From positions 63,189,399 through 63,253,398 of the forward strand of contig OZ034968.1 of NCBI GenBank assembly GCA_964030785.1: 64,000 nucleotides of DNA. Reading direction: 5' to 3'. The position numbers and the translations under genes were made by a program. Under the pieces are notes generated by a model. The model was not told where the DNA came from. It saw only the letters and a program-made list of their open reading frames with translations, and ran no database searches. Numbering within the stretch: the stretch's first letter is position 1; the number at the start of each line of letters is the position of its first letter. Of the stretch, positions 44,864 through 55,700 are shown one piece after another. This DNA comes from Siderastrea siderea. Lineage: Eukaryota; Cnidaria; Anthozoa; Scleractinia; Rhizangiidae.

Positions 44864-46373
44864 TTAGTTAGTGGGTCTCAAAATACTAGACCCCCGTCTT
44901 GACCAATGGCCAACGTTTGGAAGAGACACCCCAGGGTGAACATTTCTGCAGTGCTTGGTCAAATAAGATTTTTTGCCCGTTCTGTATTCGCAAGCCACAC
45001 ACTGCAGAGGTTTGGTGTGGCACTGCATGTGGAGGTACAGCTTGTTCCAGGTGTTGAAGTAGTGGCAGGACGTGGACTGGGGGCATAACCAGTTCTTTGC
45101 TAAATTACTTGGTGAATATCGATCGAAGCCTGGATGTTTTGCTGTACGTTGATGATTAACCATGTCAACACCTCTTGTTGCCCCGAACGTACAGTGTTGG
45201 TAGGGACAGGTAACGACAGGTGGCAGAGGATCCAGAGCATCCACGGCAGAATAACGCCTTAAAGTCAGGTCATCGGTGTAGGTTTTGGCGTATTTTAACA
45301 AGTACTCTTTGACGCAAAGAGGTTGTTTGAAAGGCTGGAAAGCAAAGGATTCAATGCACATCATTAATGAGCACAACAAGAAATTGAACGAAACTTTTGC
45401 TTTCGATTCTCTAAGCTGGTAATCACAGAATTGCTGGATGACAGCCCCTCGCCTGGGTCTGTTGTGTTTCCCAGAATGATCAATATAGATAAAGGTAAAG
45501 CTTTTTAGGAACTCTTAGCCAACGTGAGATTTAGTAGCAAACGTGTGTAAAAAGTGTTACAACAACGGTAGCACAGTCCAGTACTGCTGGTCATTTGGCG
45601 CTTGGCAGACTCGAACTGCCTTACACCAGCAATGTTTCTGGTATAACCTCACGTGAAACCCCCTCTTCTATCAGTCCCAGCTGTGCAAAGGGTTAGAAAT
45701 ATTAGTAGCATGACAGAGCACACATTTATTTAGTTATGGTTTGTTAAGAGTGAGCTTCGGCACTGAAAATTAGTAGGAATGTCAATTAGATATCAGCAAA
45801 TTAATTATTAATAAAACATCCTTGTAATTGTCGTTTATGCACTATATCAAATGTCATCCCGAGTAACGTCTCCTGGGAAGAAATGCAAAATATCATTTGA
45901 ATGTCTCATAAATTTCATCAGTAACGGTCTCAGAGAACAGTTTATTTCTAAGGCCAATATTTTCACTTTCCCAGGCCCGAACTTGATTTCATTTGCTCTA
46001 TAAAAGAATTTTCAAATCGAAATAATGAGTGAGGAATTAAACTTTTCCCCGTACAAGACATTCAATTTTGATCGAAAACACGTCAAAGTAAGATTAGGCA
46101 GGATATTTGAAAACAGGCACATCTGCAAACTATAAAAGGTAAGGTTGAATTATTAATAATCTATAAGTGAATATAATTGTGACCCACCTCTTTAGGGGGG
46201 TTGGGTGGTGGTTGCCCCGCAAGCTTCTGAGCGTCATGCATCTCCGCGTTCTTTTGTCTGGCGAATCCATGTGTTGCGTTTGTTTTGGCGGTTTTCATCC
46301 TCTTTTGGAGTTCTGTCTTTGTAAGCCCTGTGTTAGTGATAGTAGAATTCAACTTTTTGGAACTATTAACCAT
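44864..46373 (-). CDS. C2H2 zinc-finger protein, two-exon model
   Basis: Exon 46188-46373 starts at an ATG preceded in frame by TAA and encodes MVNSSKKLNSTITNTGLTKT then a Lys-rich region ending PPPNPPKE, donor gtgggt. Exon 44864-45334 (acceptor ctttccag, same phase) encodes PFKQPLCVKEYLLKYAKTYT onward. It carries three finger-like units: CPYQHC..H..H, CPQSTSC..H..H and the canonical C-x2-C-x12-H-x4-H, CVACEYRTGKKSYLTKHCRN(VH). Total 219 residues. It directly follows the recombinase-like gene in the same orientation and might be its 3' part; a further open segment near 46555-46612 (IHPADADANESNVDQPVLN) could be an extra exon. Function unknown; nucleic-acid binding is likely from the fingers. 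Confidence 0.5.
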
Positions 46374-46806
46374 AATGTTTTACTTTGTTGCCTGGTGATT
46401 ACATCGAAGAGCCACTAGGTGTTTCAGAAAGAAAAAAAAATTAACTATAGTGCGAATATTAATACAATGTCAGGGAATTGTTTATGCGAAAGACCGCATG
46501 TGCAGAGGCAATGCATAGACAAAAAATGTATGTAGTATAGACTGTAAAATAATCACCATTTAAAACTGGCTGGTCGACGTTTGATTCATTGGCATCCGCA
46601 TCGGCGGGGTGAATAACTATAAAAAATATGCATACACAAATCTTTGTTAAGATATCTGTACGTACTCTACTAACACATTCAGGATTTAATTAAAATAGTC
46701 TGCATATTCTTAGCTATAGATCAAACTTGTAATCCGGTTGAAATTCCATGAAACCTACATTCAAATCGGGGAAAATTCTGATTTTCAAAAATTCTCCTTA
46801 GTTGTC

Positions 46807-47047
46807 CTATTCCATTGTAATTAAAAGAACGGGCAAAACTACTTTTTTGACACCTTTCTCTGCTTCGCCAATAGTGACGCCAATCTTCTCGTCCACAAAG
46901 TTCTGCAGGAAATTATGAAATCCGTCCACTTCTTTGCAGTCTTCCATAGTCACCAGGTTCTTCTTAGGTGGAACGAGCCGATAATTGTAACAGGTGGGAA
47001 TATCGCGCAAAGACTTTGTCCGTTGCGATTTCTCTGGTCGTAGGTCT
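46807..47047 (-). CDS. Recombinase-like exon 13 with stop
   Basis: (R)DLRPEKSQRTKSLRDIPTC onward to VKKVVLPVLLITME and TAG; acceptor ttttttacag. Confidence 0.6.
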
Positions 47048-50000
47048 CTGTAAAAAAATATGAGGAATATGAGGAGTTCAATAAACCGTGGCATATAATT
47101 CTGTTCATTTCACTGGCTCTATAAGAGAGGGAAATATAGCCCATCAACAGGCTCCGCGGTGGAGAAAAAATCGAATTAGTGTGGATTAATATCTGTCACT
47201 AGACAAAAAAATTATAACCAGCTAAGTTACCCTGCTGAAAGAGGCAAGGTACACTCTATTCATAAAACATCGTAAAAGGTAAAACCAAAAAATTACCGAT
47301 GCAATAGGGAACTCGTGTCCATGTACCGATCCAGGACGTCCTTGACGTAGATGGCCCACACCCCGCTCTTTTCTGACCACCCCGCAATCCTACATAGCGT
47401 TGATATATCGTCTGTGGGGAAGGTTCCTCCCCTTTCAATCGTCCTGTTGATCACAAAGGTAGTCGCCATGCCCTATGATTTGATAAAAACAAAACAATAA
47501 AGATTAACCTCATACTGGTAAATTACTATATCTATTCCATTCACTGAGCACTGTGATCTGATTAACAAGATGTAATTTAAACGATTTCAAAGAATTAAAA
47601 AAATGCACGAAATACTTGAATGTTACAATATTCACCGCAGGACATATCAGGTAGTGCCACATATATGTGTTAAACTGATATTCAAAATAGGCAAACAAAT
47701 GCTATGATATATAAAATACATACGCAGGGGCGGATCCAGGGGTGAGGCGAATGGATTGGATGGCTAGCCACCCCCCTCTTTGGGGTCGTTTAAGCTTGAA
47801 ATTATGAAATAAACAGAGCTATCATTGCGGCGATTGCGACTTTGAGTGTTCCGATATTGTTCTGTCAGGTCAGCCACTCCCCTTTCAAAAATCCTGGATC
47901 TGCCACTGATATAACATTTAAATCATCACTGACCGCCCTGTTGCAGTGATGGCTCACTTTGCGGGCATCGTATCCTGCTTTCAATATGAGGCTCTTAAAT
48001 GCGCTTCCTAGGCCTTTAAGTGGAACTTCATTCTAAGGAAAAAAGAAAACAGAGCAGAGATAAGAGGAAGCTAAAATAGTAGATCTGTCTCATGACCATG
48101 ACACCTGTCTTTTTTTTTTGGAAAATCAAGTAAGAGTAATCTGTCAATATCGCTAACGCTTCAAGCTGAAAGATTAACGTATCGGCTAAAAGAGTACTAT
48201 CTATATCTGCACCTTCAGTTCTCCAGTAGCATTGTCGGCTTGACATAACAGTGGCCATTTCATGCATTGTTCTTTCATTCTAAAATCTGATTTTTCCCAT
48301 GCGTCTAGCGGGGGAAGCTTAAAACCTCCACGAACAGCAACAAGCAAGAAGCCCAGGATAGCGGCGTCATAAGGAGATCCATCTTCAAGCGGTGAGAAAT
48401 GGAATGGTCGCCTTAAAAAAATCAAAATTTATTGCCGGGTCATGCGATGAAAACTAAACCTGAACATTACTTGAACAAGTAAATGTCAGATTACAAACCG
48501 TTTGCTTACCTGTGTGCTCGATTATTGGATTGTTGTTTCTCGTAACAAAATTCCATTATCATGGAAAGTTTCCCTTCATCGTCTTTTCTATAAAATATTA
48601 CAGCACTGTTGGAAACGATATCAAGTATACAACAACTACTTTTCAATTCAAACAATGTCTTAGACAACTCCATATTAACCAATGTGAACCACCAGTACCT
48701 ATCCCCTTTTGTTAAAAATAATCTGACTTTAAATTTCAATTTCGACAAGCATTCGACTCTTTTTTCGTCTGACTGACCTGACACACATGTTCTCAGCTGA
48801 TTTTTATACGATCTCCTTGAAATTCACTGGGCGCAGACTCGAGGTCCATGCTTCAGAATACATCTCACCTGAATGACAGCTGACCGAGAGTCATCGAAGG
48901 TGATACCGGGGGAAGGTGGTCCAGTTGAGCGTACACTTCCTTAGCTGCTAAACTGATCGCTGCACCGACCAGTGATCCTTGGCGACAACCGCTATTAAAA
49001 CTGGCCGTCAGCATAAAGGCCACTGCACAATGAAAAATAATATAACGGGGAATCGCTAAGTCGAGGTTTTCATATTTATACGAATGTGAGTTGATAACTG
49101 TCATGTACCCTTCTTTCGTCAGTATCTTGAACAACATATGTCACGGAATCTCAAATGTACTTACTTTGTAGCTTCTGTGGCGTGTCTATGCCACACGTGT
49201 CGATTAGATGTTCCACATCTTGAGGGAAAAAAGGTTCCCTTTCGAAACGTGATGTGAAGCCAACGTATTTTTTCAAGTATGACCGCACAGTGCCGGCCAA
49301 GCCAGGATAGGTTTGCCGCGGAGAGGTGTAGTTATTAGCCATATGCTGTCGGAAAATTTAGACACCAAAAATAATTATTAATTACGTAGGTGTAAATAGT
49401 GCAACCTAGGCAAATTGGATTGTACAAGATCAGGATCGATAGTGAGTGCTTTTCAATTAGTGATTGAAGTTGCTAAAACAGCAGTTCGTCTCAGCAGATC
49501 ACCTCAGGTTTTCATTTAATACATTTTCTGTCAAAGTCTTGACGTTTTTTCTTTCCATAAGACTTACATAATCGATTGAAACTGGAGTACTCTTGACGGT
49601 AAGTTTCTCCCTCCCTGCACGACAAAAAGACAGTTGACTTTGTTTCATTCTAAGACCGTTCAGATACGAAGTTAATACGCCAAATACCTATCAAATGGCA
49701 CTTACCCAAGTACAGAGCCCATTCAAATAGTGTCGTAAAACCGTATTGGCCGTAAAATTCAGTGTTACGAGTTCTGCACAAAAGGCTTTTATGTAGTCTG
49801 CCGTTAGGGGAAGTGTGGCCTCCCGGCCGTACGCGGCCTTGTGCCAAACTTGATAAGAATCACGTGCGTCTACCATGGCAGATATCTGAGAGAGAAAGGA
49901 GAGATTTATCAGTAAAATAATAGTTTAATAACAAACTATTGCAGACGCTGTTGGTAAAGCATACAGTTGTTTTGGCAATCGTTTCATTTTCACTCTAAAT

Positions 50001-52783
50001 AATGTAACATGTCACCTACCATCGCTGGACTCTTTGTTTTTAAGTACATGGCCCTGGCATGTTCCAATTTCTCTTCTCCAGATTGCTCGTCAATTTCTAC
50101 ATGTGCCGACATTCTCCGCACTCCACACGCCTTCCTTGAAACCTTGGGAACAATATCGTTTGGACCATTTCTTTCACTAACGGTATCAGAAGATACTATA
50201 ATGATAAGAATGAGAAATAAGCTGTTAATTTACCAACAAATCGGAACAATGTATTGATGACCAAGTTTTTGGTTATAGATATCACTATATTTTCCTTATT
50301 AGAATGAACAACTTCCAAAATTGTTCATTTAAAAACAGGTGAACTGAAAAGTTCATTAACATAGAGGGCAAAATCACTGAATGCTGATTGGTTGAGACAA
50401 AAGGACATGATTTTCTCTTCCATCTTCTGTCAAACTATGGCAACGCAACTGCCTGAATCCGATTGGTCAAGAGTCGAAATTACTCGCATTTGATTGGCTG
50501 AGCGCGAGAGGGCGCCATCTGCATTTTATCAGTGGTGTTTGCGTTGTTCCACCGAGGATCGCTTCAGAGTTTTAATAACCGTGTTGGTTGGCAAAAATGA
50601 TATGGAAATGAGTGATAGCTTAAAGAGAAGTTCCAAGACATGACCGTAAAGTGTTTCTTCTGGAAACAGCAGACTGCTATTTGTGTTAAAACTAATAACG
50701 GAAAACCTTGGAGCGGCGTGGTCGAATATTCATTCATGGCGGCGAACCGTGTTGTTAAGCTTAAATCCTTCGACGCACTTTGGCATTCTCTAAACTGAAG
50801 AAAAGAGGAGTTCGCTCAAAGGAGAAGTCACATTCAGAAGCCGGATACTTGATTGTGCATGCAAGTTTCTTTGGAATCATCGTGATGGGTGATATCTATC
50901 GAGATGAAGCTTCACAGCTCAGGCGAATGAACTACTTTGTTTGTGATTTGTTAAGCTTAAGTGTGTTTTGGCATGCACTAGACACGTATTTATCTCTTGT
51001 ACATATAAGTGTCAGTCTTTCTCATTCTGTGCGCTAAACAGCAGTTAAACTGGTGCATGTGAGTTGTTTACGAGCGGGAATTTCATTTTGAAGGCCTGCT
51101 GATTGTGTTTTCTGATTGAAGGTGAATATAAAGTTTACAGACCATCGCGAACCGAGTGAAATTTGTCCATGCACTACATTGCGATAACTCCGCGACAAAG
51201 TAATTTTGTGAAAAGTTTGAAAGTCTCGTGCTATTGGAAATACAAAAACGGCTTTTAATTCACTTTTTATAACAAGACGTAAACGGCGGAGATGGAATAG
51301 GAGATTTCGATTGTGTTGAGGTGAATGAAAAGTTTTCCGAAAATTGGTTTGCCCTCTGTGTTAAAAAAATTCTCACATTGAGTCCTCGTAGAATTAAAGA
51401 CAAATTTAAACGATGTAAATAATTCCTGGCTTCAATTAAATTCGATGAAAATTCAGTATAACGTTTGCAGACCATCACGGACGAGTGAAATTTGTCCACG
51501 TACAAAAATGCGATATCTACGCGACTCGGATAATTTTTTCAAAGCTTTGAAAATGCGCTTGCGGAAAATCTATCCTTAAAAGTCTCGGGATCCTTCACTC
51601 CTACACATTTCAGTGCAGAATATATAAGTGCATTTTGTATTTTAACTACAACTAGAGCCTAGTCAACATTTCTGATTTGTCCGCCTAAACGCGAAGTAAA
51701 CTTAAATGGACCTAATTTTAGATGTGAAGATTTTGACTTACCGCCAGGGGTCGACGAATTTATGTTGCCTTTAATAGAGCTTCCTGCAAGATTAAAAACA
51801 ATAAACTGAAAAAATGCTTCATTAAAATAAAAATTAAAAAACCCGACAAACAGACAGGTGACATGGAAATGAGGATGATAACTGCAAAAGAAACTAGTTT
51901 AAAAACCTAAGCGGTAGACCAGTGACTTTGATGGATGGTATACTATCAAAATCACTAGAGTGGTAAAACGGCCGTTGGGAATTTGATTTGGCGGCGGCTA
52001 AATTCTTATCACGTGGCTTTAAAAAAATTTGGTCACATGGTCTAAAAACATTGTCATGTGATTCGTGTTGTGAGACCCGCCGATCGGAAACCTCTTTTGC
52101 AAAGTAGTCATTAACTTTGCTTTTGTAAGAACACTTCGGTCAAGAAAACGGTTTTGTACCCTCTGAACTCCACCAGCATTGAAATGCACTTTCACTTGGA
52201 AATCCGGATCCATGTTTTAGTCGTTTTTCGTTGGAAACGATGGAAGCGACTCCGAAAGGAATGGAAGGAGATGGTGCAGAGCTTTACCTCACGTGGTGCT
52301 TCTCATTGCGATCACGAGACATTTTCTTTCAAACCACGTGATAACAATTTAGCCGCCGCCAGCTCAAATTCCCAACGGCGTTTTTACTCTTGTGATTTTG
52401 ATAGTATGTTAGATTATAAGTTTTTTTACTGACCGCATCGGGTATCGGGGCTTTCGTCCCTAGAGTCGCCTGCAACAACGGAAAAGCACAACGATTAACG
52501 AAGGAAAAACAAACGAAAAAACGATGGAAATCAGAAACATGCATACACAAACTGACCTTTAAGGTGCTTGAACGCTTTCATCAGAAACAATCTGGGTTTT
52601 AAACCCCAGTTTTGTGGAACCACCGATTGTAAGTCGCCTTCATCGGCACAGTCCAACATTTCCTCATCAAGTTGATTTTTCTCCAGCGCCTCTAGAAGCT
52701 CTTTTTTTTTCGCCGTCGCTCAATACGACCGAGACGTTTTCAGAAAATCAGTTTAGAACTTTTTTGCAAACCTGCTCTGCCAT
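46807..52783 (-). CDS. Tyrosine recombinase-like protein, 13 exons, first exon damaged
   Basis: Exons (minus): 52557-52783, 52434-52469, 51742-51783, 50020-50195, 49706-49885, 49568-49606 (or -49614), 49165-49345, 48869-49022, 48510-48587, 48213-48411, 47934-48032, 47297-47472, 46807-47047. All joins are GT-AG and phase-compatible except one ambiguous acceptor at exon 6. The product is about 600 residues. The middle (YQVWHKAAYGREATLPLTAD.., TVLRHYLNGLCTW) looks like the SAM-like core-binding domain of XerD/Crypton-type integrases. The catalytic part offers candidate residues: Arg in FNSGCRQGSL, HxxR in SHHCNRA, Trp in IAGWSEKSG and Tyr in VWAIYVKD, spaced as in the family. By family knowledge these cut and rejoin DNA through a phosphotyrosine. 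Whether this one is active or domesticated is unknown. Confidence 0.6.
47297..47472 (-). CDS. Recombinase-like exon 12 (candidate Trp and nucleophile Tyr)
   Basis: GMATTFVINRTIERGGTFPT, then DDISTLCRIAGWSEKSGVWA, then IYVKDVLDRYMDTSSLLH plus CG; donor gtaatt. Confidence 0.65.
47725..47907. mobile_element. Short hAT-like MITE
   Basis: Ends CAGGGGCGGATCCAGG and CCTGGATCTGCCACTG are inverted repeats of a type common in animal hAT-derived elements. No clear 8-bp duplication. It ends 26 bp from the start of exon 11. Confidence 0.6.
47934..48032 (-). CDS. Recombinase-like exon 11 (HxxR candidate)
   Basis: 33 codons: NEVPLKGLGSAFKSLILKAG, then YDARKVSHHCNRA; acceptor ttccttag, donor gtcagt. Confidence 0.65.
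48213..48411 (-). CDS. Recombinase-like exon 10
   Basis: (R)RPFHFSPLEDGSPYDAAIL onward through FLLVAVRGGFKLPPLDAWEK to GELK; donor gtgcag. Confidence 0.65.
48510..48587 (-). CDS. Recombinase-like exon 9
   Basis: (R)KDDEGKLSMIMEFCYEKQQ, then SNNRAH plus AG; acceptor ttttatag, donor gtaagc. Confidence 0.6.
48869..49022 (-). CDS. Recombinase-like exon 8 (candidate catalytic Arg)
   Basis: (M)AFMLTASFNSGCRQGSLVG onward to MTLGQLSF plus AG; donor gtgaga. Confidence 0.65.
49165..49345 (-). CDS. Recombinase-like exon 7
   Basis: HMANNYTSPRQTYPGLAGTV onward to IDTPQKLQ plus one base; acceptor ttccgacag, donor gtaagt. Confidence 0.65.
49568..49606 (-). CDS. Recombinase-like exon 6 (acceptor uncertain)
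   Basis: Encodes KLTVKSTPVSIDY in the frame needed by its neighbours if the third AG of gtcgtgcagggagggag is used. The first AG (exon to 49614) would break the frame. Confidence 0.45.
49706..49885 (-). CDS. Recombinase-like exon 5 (core-binding domain)
   Basis: 60 codons: ISAMVDARDSYQVWHKAAYG onward to NTVLRHYLNGLCTW; donor gtaagt. Confidence 0.65.
50020..50195 (-). CDS. Recombinase-like exon 4
   Basis: (V)SSDTVSERNGPNDIVPK onward to ARAMYLKTKSPAM; acceptor cattatag, donor gtaggt. Confidence 0.6.
50357..51363. mobile_element. MITE, 'TAACATAGAGGGCAAAAT' family, copy 2 (1.0 kb)
   Basis: Same inverted ends as 41437-42089 (taacatagagggcaaaatca / ggtttgccctctgtgtta) and shared interior. Longer by about 350 bp. 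Lies in the intron between recombinase-like exons 4 and 3. Confidence 0.8.
51742..51783 (-). CDS. Recombinase-like exon 3 (42 nt)
   Basis: Encodes (G)SSIKGNINSSTPG; acceptor cttgcag, donor gtaagt; phase 1 on both sides. Confidence 0.5.
51941..52406. mobile_element. MITE with ~80-bp inverted ends
   Basis: tactatcaaaatcactagag, then gccgttgggaatttgatttg (gcggcggctaaat) at the left is complemented at the right by gtgataacaatttagccgcc, then caaattcccaacggc and ttgtgattttgatagta. TA flanks. It ends 27 bp from recombinase-like exon 2. Confidence 0.85.
52434..52469 (-). CDS. Recombinase-like exon 2 (36 nt)
   Basis: Encodes (G)DSRDESPDTRC; acceptor gttgcag, donor gtcagt; phase 1 on both sides. Confidence 0.5.
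52557..52783 (-). CDS. Recombinase-like exon 1 (in-frame TGA and A9 run)
   Basis: Begins ATG with MAEQVCKKVLN, then TGA at 52748-52750, then FSENVSVVLSDGEKK in the same frame up to a run of nine A (52702-52710 on the plus strand as T9). After the run the continuing protein ELLEALEKNQLDEEMLDCAD and onward to AFKHLK is one base out of frame. Joins exon 2 through donor gtcagt. Confidence 0.5.
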
Positions 52784-52799
52784 TTCGGATAAAAACGAC

Positions 52800-55700
52800 C
52801 CGGGGAAAACCCCGTTGAGCCGGGACAAAACAATTTTAACTTTGAAACAAAATTTAAAACCCAGCTGCAGCAAAACAAACAACCCCGGGGTCTGGTTGTT
52901 TTTGGCGCCGTTAGTGGCACTGGCGCGCTCACCAACTCGTTTTTTCCCGCCACTGGTAGCCGCGGCTGCCGCGTATTTTCGCGCCCTTTTTTGTCGTGAA
53001 GTTTTTGTCACAAAAAAATTGCTTAAAAAGGTAACTTTTTCAGAATAATAAAAATTGTAATAAAGATAATTATAAAAGATAACATTTTTTTCTAGGCTTG
53101 AATAATTTTTTTTTTTCAGGACAAATATTTCGGGGTGGCCTTGAACCACTCGTTTCACAATTTTTTATTCTTTTCTTGATTTTTCTTTTGGTTGTGGTTA
53201 ATATTTGATTTTTTATCAAGTAATTGATAAAGTTTATCCAATTTGATGATGTTTTGCGCAAAAAATGACTTTAAAGTACATTTAAGCGCGTCTAATAGAA
53301 TCATGGAGGGGGGGTGGGCTTGAACCCAATTTAGGGGGGAGGGCTTGAACCACCCACCCGCCACGGGAAGAATTTTTTCAGGCTGATAGTTTTTCAGCGC
53401 GCGAGGAATGGGAACTAAATTGGCACCAGCGCGCGCGCGAGGAGCGCGACAGTCCAAGTCAGATGACACATGTGCCAATCAACCTCCCAGGCGAACTTTT
53501 CCAAAGTCTGATTGAGGCGTCTTTATGGCTTACCTTTTCAAAACCTGTTGAGCATATAGCAGTGAAATTATGAAAAGCCTTTAGTTTAATCGCTTTTGTA
53601 GCTGACAGTTGCAGTCCTACGATTGTTCTACGATTGTAGGACTGGACTGATTGCGATCTTTAAGTTCAAGCAACACAGAGAGGACTGAAAACGTTGCACG
53701 AATTATTACGCGCCTTCAAGAATTATGCGTGAAGAACTTCTTTCCGTTCTCAACTTCAAATATCAGTGCTGTCCAGGTCAGCTGTCGAGAATCTCTGGGA
53801 TGAGAAGCTTAAGTTTGTTTGGATTGAGTCTAAGTGTAAGTAATTTTTTGGAAAAGTGCTTTAGTTTTTGCCTTTCTAACAAGCCGTCTATTTTTTGTCG
53901 GGTAAGTTGTCTCTACGGCCGTTCTCATACAGTTTCAGCAAAATACAGCTGACTTGTGAATTTTATTGAGCGATGAATAGATTACACACTCGTAACGAGG
54001 TAACAGTTGTCATTGAATTTTGATAGAAGTTGAAACTCAAAAGGACACTTATATTTCAGTGTCTATTTATCAGTCACCAGTAGCTTTTGATCTAAGTTTC
54101 ACTTGTGTTGACAATGTGCGACTTCAGAAACTTCGGTGGTCTAAAATAAAACCGAAAATTGAAAAAAGCTCAATTGTACCTAAGCTCAAATACAATTTTT
54201 ATTTTAACGAAAAATTATGCCTAGAATGACCGCATTCAGTGAACGAATAAAGGATGAGTATCGAGTTGACGGCCGGTTCTAAAACAGTCGGCGTTTCGCA
54301 GGCGTTCTGTTGACTTGTTGAACCTTGCAGAAAAATAATGTGGTCTTTTTCAAAACGTATAATTTCTCGTGGACATTTTTGTTCCCTTTCTCCAACGTCT
54401 GCCTTTAAATATAAATTGATAGCTTATTAATATACTATTTGCTATTCCATGCAGTTATCAAACACGCAAGTAGCCGCTAAGAAACAACGCGGGTCTCGGC
54501 AGACAAAATATTGAGCTTACAACATAAAAAGAACGAGTTTCCCTGGTTTTCTCGGGTAGCATACCAAAAGATGTTCTAAGGGCAAACATGACCGCTTTAG
54601 TTTATTTCTTGAAGAACGGTTGTAATCAGTTAATGGTAAAAATGAAACTGAAAGTGGTTTAATGATTCCGCGTTCTGGAAACTTTAAGGAAATTTTTTGC
54701 TGCTGGCAATAAAGCGGCGGCTTCGTTCGAGTTTTTATATCGCGAATCGGTATAAATTTTCTTCTTTTTTTGTTTGTTTGTTCGTTTCTTTCTTTATGTT
54801 TGCGAATTTTTTGGTCACATGGATTCTTTACAGCAAAGGAAAGCAGTTGTCCAGAAAAATGTTGTTCTTTGGAAAGAAAAGCTTTAGAAAAGCTTTTCTA
54901 CCGCTTACCCGCGTGCTGTCCACGCTCGTCCACGCAAAAGGAATCATGAGCATGCGCAACCCCGTAACTTGAAGAATTCTTATTTTGGTAACGTGAAGAA
55001 AAAAGGTGGGTTTTGAGGCATTTTCAAACGCTAATTGCGCGTGTTCCACTCGGTGAAATTTTTTTCAAATTGGAACATTTGTAGGATTTTTGTGCTTTTC
55101 AGTCATACTAAAGTAAGAGTAATTTTTGTACATGCACTTCTGCATTAATCATCGAAAACGGAAATTTACTATTCTGACAAAACTTATGTACAAAATTTCT
55201 CACAGCTTTGCCAGCTGAGACTTCTCAAACGACAACATCTTTACAACAAAAATGGCGAAAATTCACAGTGTAAAAACCAAGAAATGACGTGAGAAAACTG
55301 GGTAAGCTTAAAAAATGAGCCAAACAACTGTATCAGTGGTTGCCATGGAAACGGGCCAGGCCCAGAAAATGGACCTTTTCCAAAAGTATAAAGGTTAGGC
55401 TAGTTGCTTTTGTAGCTTTTCCTTAGCGAAATGTAAATCAATGTCCTGAAAATCATCAAAAAAGTTATGTATATTTGTTTGTTGAAACTGACGAGAAACT
55501 GTATGGAGCCACCTTAAGGTTACGTTCTGAGCCGTTGAACTTTTTTGGATTCAGTTTTAGCCTAAAGGGACTTTTCTGGGTATCTCGTGTTTTTTCTTAC
55601 GTTCTAAAACAGTAGTGTACTACCTTTGTTTCTAACAATGCACCTGCCCGTTGCGGAGGCATCTATAAATTTCATTATTGTTTATTTTATTTATTAAACG

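Noticed and set aside
45590..45660. tRNA-like phrase 'cagttcgagtctgcc' on the minus strand
   Set aside because: Only a B-box-like match; no A box or cloverleaf arms could be drawn.
52748..52750. TGA as a selenocysteine codon, given SEPSECS nearby
   Set aside because: No SECIS-like structure was identified, the protein family is not a known selenoprotein, and the frame is also broken by the A9 run. SEPSECS proximity is coincidental.
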